In this document: positions 6,182 to 8,042 of the stretch, piece after piece
Position numbering within the stretch: position 1 is the stretch's first letter
How the letters are laid out: every line of letters starts with the position of its first letter
Assembly: GCA_013816325.1 (NCBI GenBank)
Contig: JACDEP010000052.1
Span: 5,200-13,241, forward strand
DNA: 8,042 bases
Direction of reading: 5' to 3'
Source of the DNA: Methylotenera sp.
GTDB taxonomy: Bacteria; Pseudomonadota; Gammaproteobacteria; Burkholderiales; Methylophilaceae
The notes under the pieces: generated by a model
Databases searched by the model: none
Told to the model about the DNA's origin: nothing
The model's input: the letters and a program-made list of their open reading frames with translations, nothing else
Program-made: the position numbers and the translations under genes

Positions 6182-6837
6182 GACATCAATAGCCTGTCGG
6201 AGCTTGCATATTCTTTGGCTTGGTATTCGCAGAGATCTTCAATACAGCATTCAGCACATTTAGGTTTACGTGCAGTACAGGTGTAACGGCCATGTAAAAT
6301 CAATAAGTGGTGCGCATCGTGAATAAATTGCTTAGGAATGGTGTTTTCATACTTGCGTTCTACTTCAAGCACAGTCTTGCCGGAGGCAAGCTTAATGCGG
6401 TTGCCCAGCCTGAACAAATGCGTATCTACCGCAATAGTAGGTTGGCCAAATGCGGTATTCAAAATCACATTGGCAGTTTTTCGGCCAACGCCAGGCAAGG
6501 CCTCTAATGCTTCACGAGTATCCGGTACTTGGGAATTGTGAAAGTCAATCAATGTCTGACAGGTGGCGATTACGTTCTTGGCTTTGGCGCGATACAAGCC
6601 TATGGTTTTGATATAACGTTCCAAGCCTTCTACACCAAGTGCCAAAATAGTTTCAGGTGTATTGGCAACGGCATATAGTCTTTCAGTAGCGAGGTTGACG
6701 CCTTTATCGGTTGCCTGTGCGGAAAGAATGACCGCAATGAGTAGTTCGAATGTACTGCTATGCTTGAGCTCAGTGGCGGGATGGGGAATAGCAATGCTTA
6801 ATCGCCTGAATATTTCATAACGTTTTTCCGCGTTCAT
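6178..6837 (-). CDS. nth: Endonuclease III, DNA glycosylase/AP lyase with 4Fe-4S cluster
   Basis: Endonuclease III removes oxidised pyrimidines from DNA and cuts at the resulting abasic site in base-excision repair. The 219-residue protein matches the family closely. It has LLIAVILSAQATDKGVN (32-48), the helix-hairpin-helix LPGVGRKTANVILNTAFG (114-131) with catalytic Lys120, and VDTHLFRLGNR (137-147) with catalytic Asp138. The cluster-binding cysteines Cys187, Cys194, Cys197 and Cys203 follow the C-x6-C-x2-C-x5-C pattern. These positions equal those of the E. coli enzyme, which supports the chosen ATG at 6837. The ribosome-binding site is weak. The tail after Cys203 (EYQAKEYASSDRLLMS) is slightly longer than in E. 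coli. It overlaps the FIST gene by four bases. An RnfB-like gene lies 170 bp upstream on the same strand, a common neighbour of nth. Confidence 0.97.
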   Translation of the reverse strand: MNAEKRYEIFRRLSIAIPHPATELKHSSTFELLIAVILSAQATDKGVNLATERLYAVANTPETILALGVEGLERYIKTIGLYRAKAKNVIATCQTLIDFHNSQVPDTREALEALPGVGRKTANVILNTAFGQPTIAVDTHLFRLGNRIKLASGKTVLEVERKYENTIPKQFIHDAHHLLILHGRYTCTARKPKCAECCIEDLCEYQAKEYASSDRLLMS

Positions 6838-6919
6838 GAATTATTCATACGCCATGTAGGTGGGTGGGATTAAAGAAAGCATTTTTTTCATTTTATAGAT
6901 TGTACTGGTATATGCAGCA

Positions 6920-6948
6920 TTTACATGGAGCCGGAGTAATGTTGTAAA
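6920..6948 (-). promoter_or_regulatory. Candidate nth promoter with inverted-repeat boxes
   Basis: On the minus strand TTTACA (6943-6948, five of six matches to the -35 consensus) is followed after 17 bases by TGTAAA (6920-6925, four of six matches to the -10 consensus). Spacing is ideal for a sigma-70 promoter. The two boxes are also exact reverse complements, so the site could instead be a dyad for a regulator. It is the best promoter-like match in the 170-bp gap between the rnfB-like gene and nth. No clear terminator for the rnfB-like gene is visible there. Confidence 0.35.
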
Positions 6949-7007
6949 CCAGATTTTAACGCAATAAACGCCAATATTTCAGGGCAATTCAGCTTCGACA
7001 GTTCCGC

Positions 7008-7682
7008 TCAGGCAGTTGCGGTTTTCTGCGCTTTTGCTCGAGCTATCGCTGCCGCTATTACCGCCTTTTTATCAGGTATCTTATTGTTAAGTTCATTGCC
7101 TATTACTGAAGATGTGTTGGTTTCAGGTCTTTTCGCTTGAGTACGTTCGGCATATTTTTGCGTACGTTCTGATTTTTCACGCTCTATACGAGCCAACTTA
7201 AAATTGTAACGTTCACGCGCCAGGTCCGCAGCTTCTTTCTTAAGCGTGTCTGATACTTCAACAATAGTTTCCATGCTAATGCAGTCTACCGGACAAGGCG
7301 ACAGGCAAAGCTCACAGCCAGTACATTCAGAGGCAATGACGGTATGCATATGCTTTGTCGCACCTAAAATCGCATCTACCGGACAGGCGTTTATGCATAA
7401 TGTACAGCCGATACAAGTAGCTTCATCAATCAAAGCAATTGCTCTGGGCTTGTATTCGCCATGCTCGGTATTCAAAGGTTTATATTCTGCAGCCAGTAAA
7501 TCGGCAAGTGCATGTATTCCCACATCGCCACCGGGTGGGCATAGGTTAATATCGGCTTCACCAGCTGCTATAGCTTCAGCATAAGGCTTGCAGCCCTCAT
7601 AACCACATTGCCTGCACTGGGTTTGCGGCAGGATCGCGTCAATGCGTGCAATTAATGAGTCGATGCCTATATTAAAAGTCAT
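7008..7682 (-). CDS. rsxB: RnfB/RsxB-like soluble polyferredoxin with three 4Fe-4S sites
   Basis: This 224-residue electron-transfer protein resembles subunit B of the Rnf/Rsx complex. A 4Fe-4S domain near the N-terminus has Cys23, Cys26, Cys31 and Cys48 (CRQCGYEGCKPYAEA ... CPPGG). Two bacterial ferredoxin motifs follow: CIGCTLCINACP (90-101) and CTGCELCLSPCP (120-131). The N-terminal membrane helix of classical RnfB is absent, so the protein should be cytosolic unless held by partners. From about residue 140 it continues as a charged, helical Lys/Arg/Glu-rich tail ending in KKAVIAAAIARAKAQK, resembling the repeat at the C-terminus of RnfC/RsxC. No other rnf gene is in the window, so participation in a full Rnf complex is not shown; it may serve another reductase, or supply iron-sulfur proteins such as the nearby Nth, which is speculation. 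The ATG at 7682 has no ribosome-binding site but lies 5 nt after a TATAAT box. Confidence 0.85.
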   Translation of the reverse strand: MTFNIGIDSLIARIDAILPQTQCRQCGYEGCKPYAEAIAAGEADINLCPPGGDVGIHALADLLAAEYKPLNTEHGEYKPRAIALIDEATCIGCTLCINACPVDAILGATKHMHTVIASECTGCELCLSPCPVDCISMETIVEVSDTLKKEAADLARERYNFKLARIEREKSERTQKYAERTQAKRPETNTSSVIGNELNNKIPDKKAVIAAAIARAKAQKTATA

Positions 7683-7687
7683 GCGGA

Positions 7688-7717
7688 ATTATACGCTTTA
7701 ACAGATTTTGCAAACAA
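7688..7717 (-). promoter_or_regulatory. Candidate promoter of the rnfB-like gene, likely leaderless
   Basis: A perfect TATAAT (7688-7693, minus strand) lies five bases before the ATG at 7682, with a poor -35 match TTGTTT at 7712-7717 (spacing 18). A transcript from it would start at or within a base of the A of the ATG, giving a leaderless message. This agrees with the absence of a Shine-Dalgarno sequence. Confidence 0.45.
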
Positions 7718-7776
7718 TTGGCGGTTAACACTTACAAATTCAGCCAACCAGGATTCGGAAGTTTACATCGCATAGT

Positions 7777-7807
7777 TTGTTCATTTAGCTAGCTTTTCAG
7801 TTAAAAT
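7777..7807 (+). promoter_or_regulatory. Candidate dapA promoter in the divergent gap
   Basis: TAAAAT (7802-7807, five of six matches to the -10 consensus) lies 19 bases after TTGTTC (7777-7782, half match to the -35 consensus). The alternative TATAAG (7807-7812) with TTTAGC (7784-7789, spacing 17) is about as good. Either would start transcription some 15-22 bases before the dapA ATG. The 153-bp gap between the divergent rnfB-like and dapA genes holds nothing else recognisable. Confidence 0.35.
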
Positions 7808-7835
7808 ATAAGATTATGAATAGTTTAGGTTTGCT

Positions 7836-8042
7836 ATGTTTCAAGGTAGTCTAGTCGCCATCGTTACCCCCATGTTTGAAGATGGGCGTTTGGATATTCC
7901 AGCTTTAGACGCACTCATTGACTTTCATATCGAGCAAGGGTCTGATGGTATCGTGATTGTAGGCACTACCGGGGAATCTCCAACAGTGGATTTTGACGAA
8001 CATTGCTTGCTCATTAAAACTGCTGTAAGCCAAGTCAATGGC
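7836..8042 (+). CDS. dapA: 4-hydroxy-tetrahydrodipicolinate synthase, N-terminal part (3' end outside window)
   Basis: DapA condenses pyruvate with aspartate semialdehyde in the lysine/diaminopimelate pathway in the cytosol. The first 69 codons are present. MFQGSLVAIVTPMFEDGRLD is the classical start of the family, and GIVIVGTTGESPT (38-50) carries Thr44 and Thr45 and the GTTGES active-site loop. The numbering equals that of the E. coli enzyme, which supports the ATG at 7836. An AGG 6 nt upstream is a weak ribosome-binding site. The catalytic lysine and the C-terminal part lie beyond the right edge. The gene is divergent from the rnfB-like gene. Confidence 0.96.
   Translation, partial: MFQGSLVAIVTPMFEDGRLDIPALDALIDFHIEQGSDGIVIVGTTGESPTVDFDEHCLLIKTAVSQVNG

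Noticed and set aside
6841..6891. 16-codon open frame (MKKMLSLIPPTYMAYE) just upstream of nth as a leader peptide
   Set aside because: There is no ribosome-binding site before its ATG, no run of regulatory codons, and no attenuator structure after it; the length is within chance.
7246..7584. 112-codon plus-strand open frame across the rnfB-like gene
   Set aside because: The opposite strand encodes an unmistakable polyferredoxin with eleven conserved cysteines; the plus-strand translation shows no family features.
7816..7824. ATG at 7816 upstream of dapA as an alternative start
   Set aside because: It is followed by one codon and a stop (ATG AAT AG...), and the family N-terminus fits the ATG at 7836.

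Overview
The window reads as a chromosomal segment of a betaproteobacterium. GC content is moderate, and the gene set (secA followed by a DUF1289 gene; nth, a FIST gene and a DUF1841 gene together; a soluble RnfB-like protein divergent from dapA) suggests the Methylophilaceae/Nitrosomonadales side of the class. That assignment is inference from gene content and protein style, not from a marker gene. No rRNA, tRNA, insertion sequence, phage gene or CRISPR array is visible. Coding density is high: no stretch of 300 bases lacks a gene.

Layout. (1) Positions 1-1598, plus strand: the 3' half of secA and a small four-cysteine DUF1289 gene. (2) Positions 1614-5041, minus strand, read right to left: a DUF1841 gene, an ECF sigma factor, a short zinc-finger anti-sigma factor, a secreted cysteine-rich precursor peptide (HvfA-like), the DUF692 multinuclear iron oxidase HvfB, and its DUF2063 partner HvfC. 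(3) Positions 5093-6837, minus strand: endonuclease III (nth) overlapping a FIST-domain sensor gene. (4) Positions 7008-7682, minus strand: a soluble RnfB/RsxB-like polyferredoxin. (5) Position 7836 to the right edge, plus strand: the start of dapA.

The item of most interest is region 2. The precursor has a signal peptide, four copies of a KEGSC-x-ADK unit and two further GKC motifs. It sits directly upstream of a DUF692/DUF2063 pair, the enzyme set known to convert cysteines of HvfA/bufferin-type peptides into copper-binding heterocycles. The sigma/anti-sigma pair directly upstream probably switches the system on under metal or thiol stress. Known families of this type are described, but this precursor has a non-canonical core (EGSC followed by His or Ser, not EGKCG). 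The cluster also lacks the DoxX-type membrane protein often found with it, and it carries a strong hairpin between precursor and enzyme genes that could set their ratio. The exact product and the stress signal cannot be read from sequence alone.
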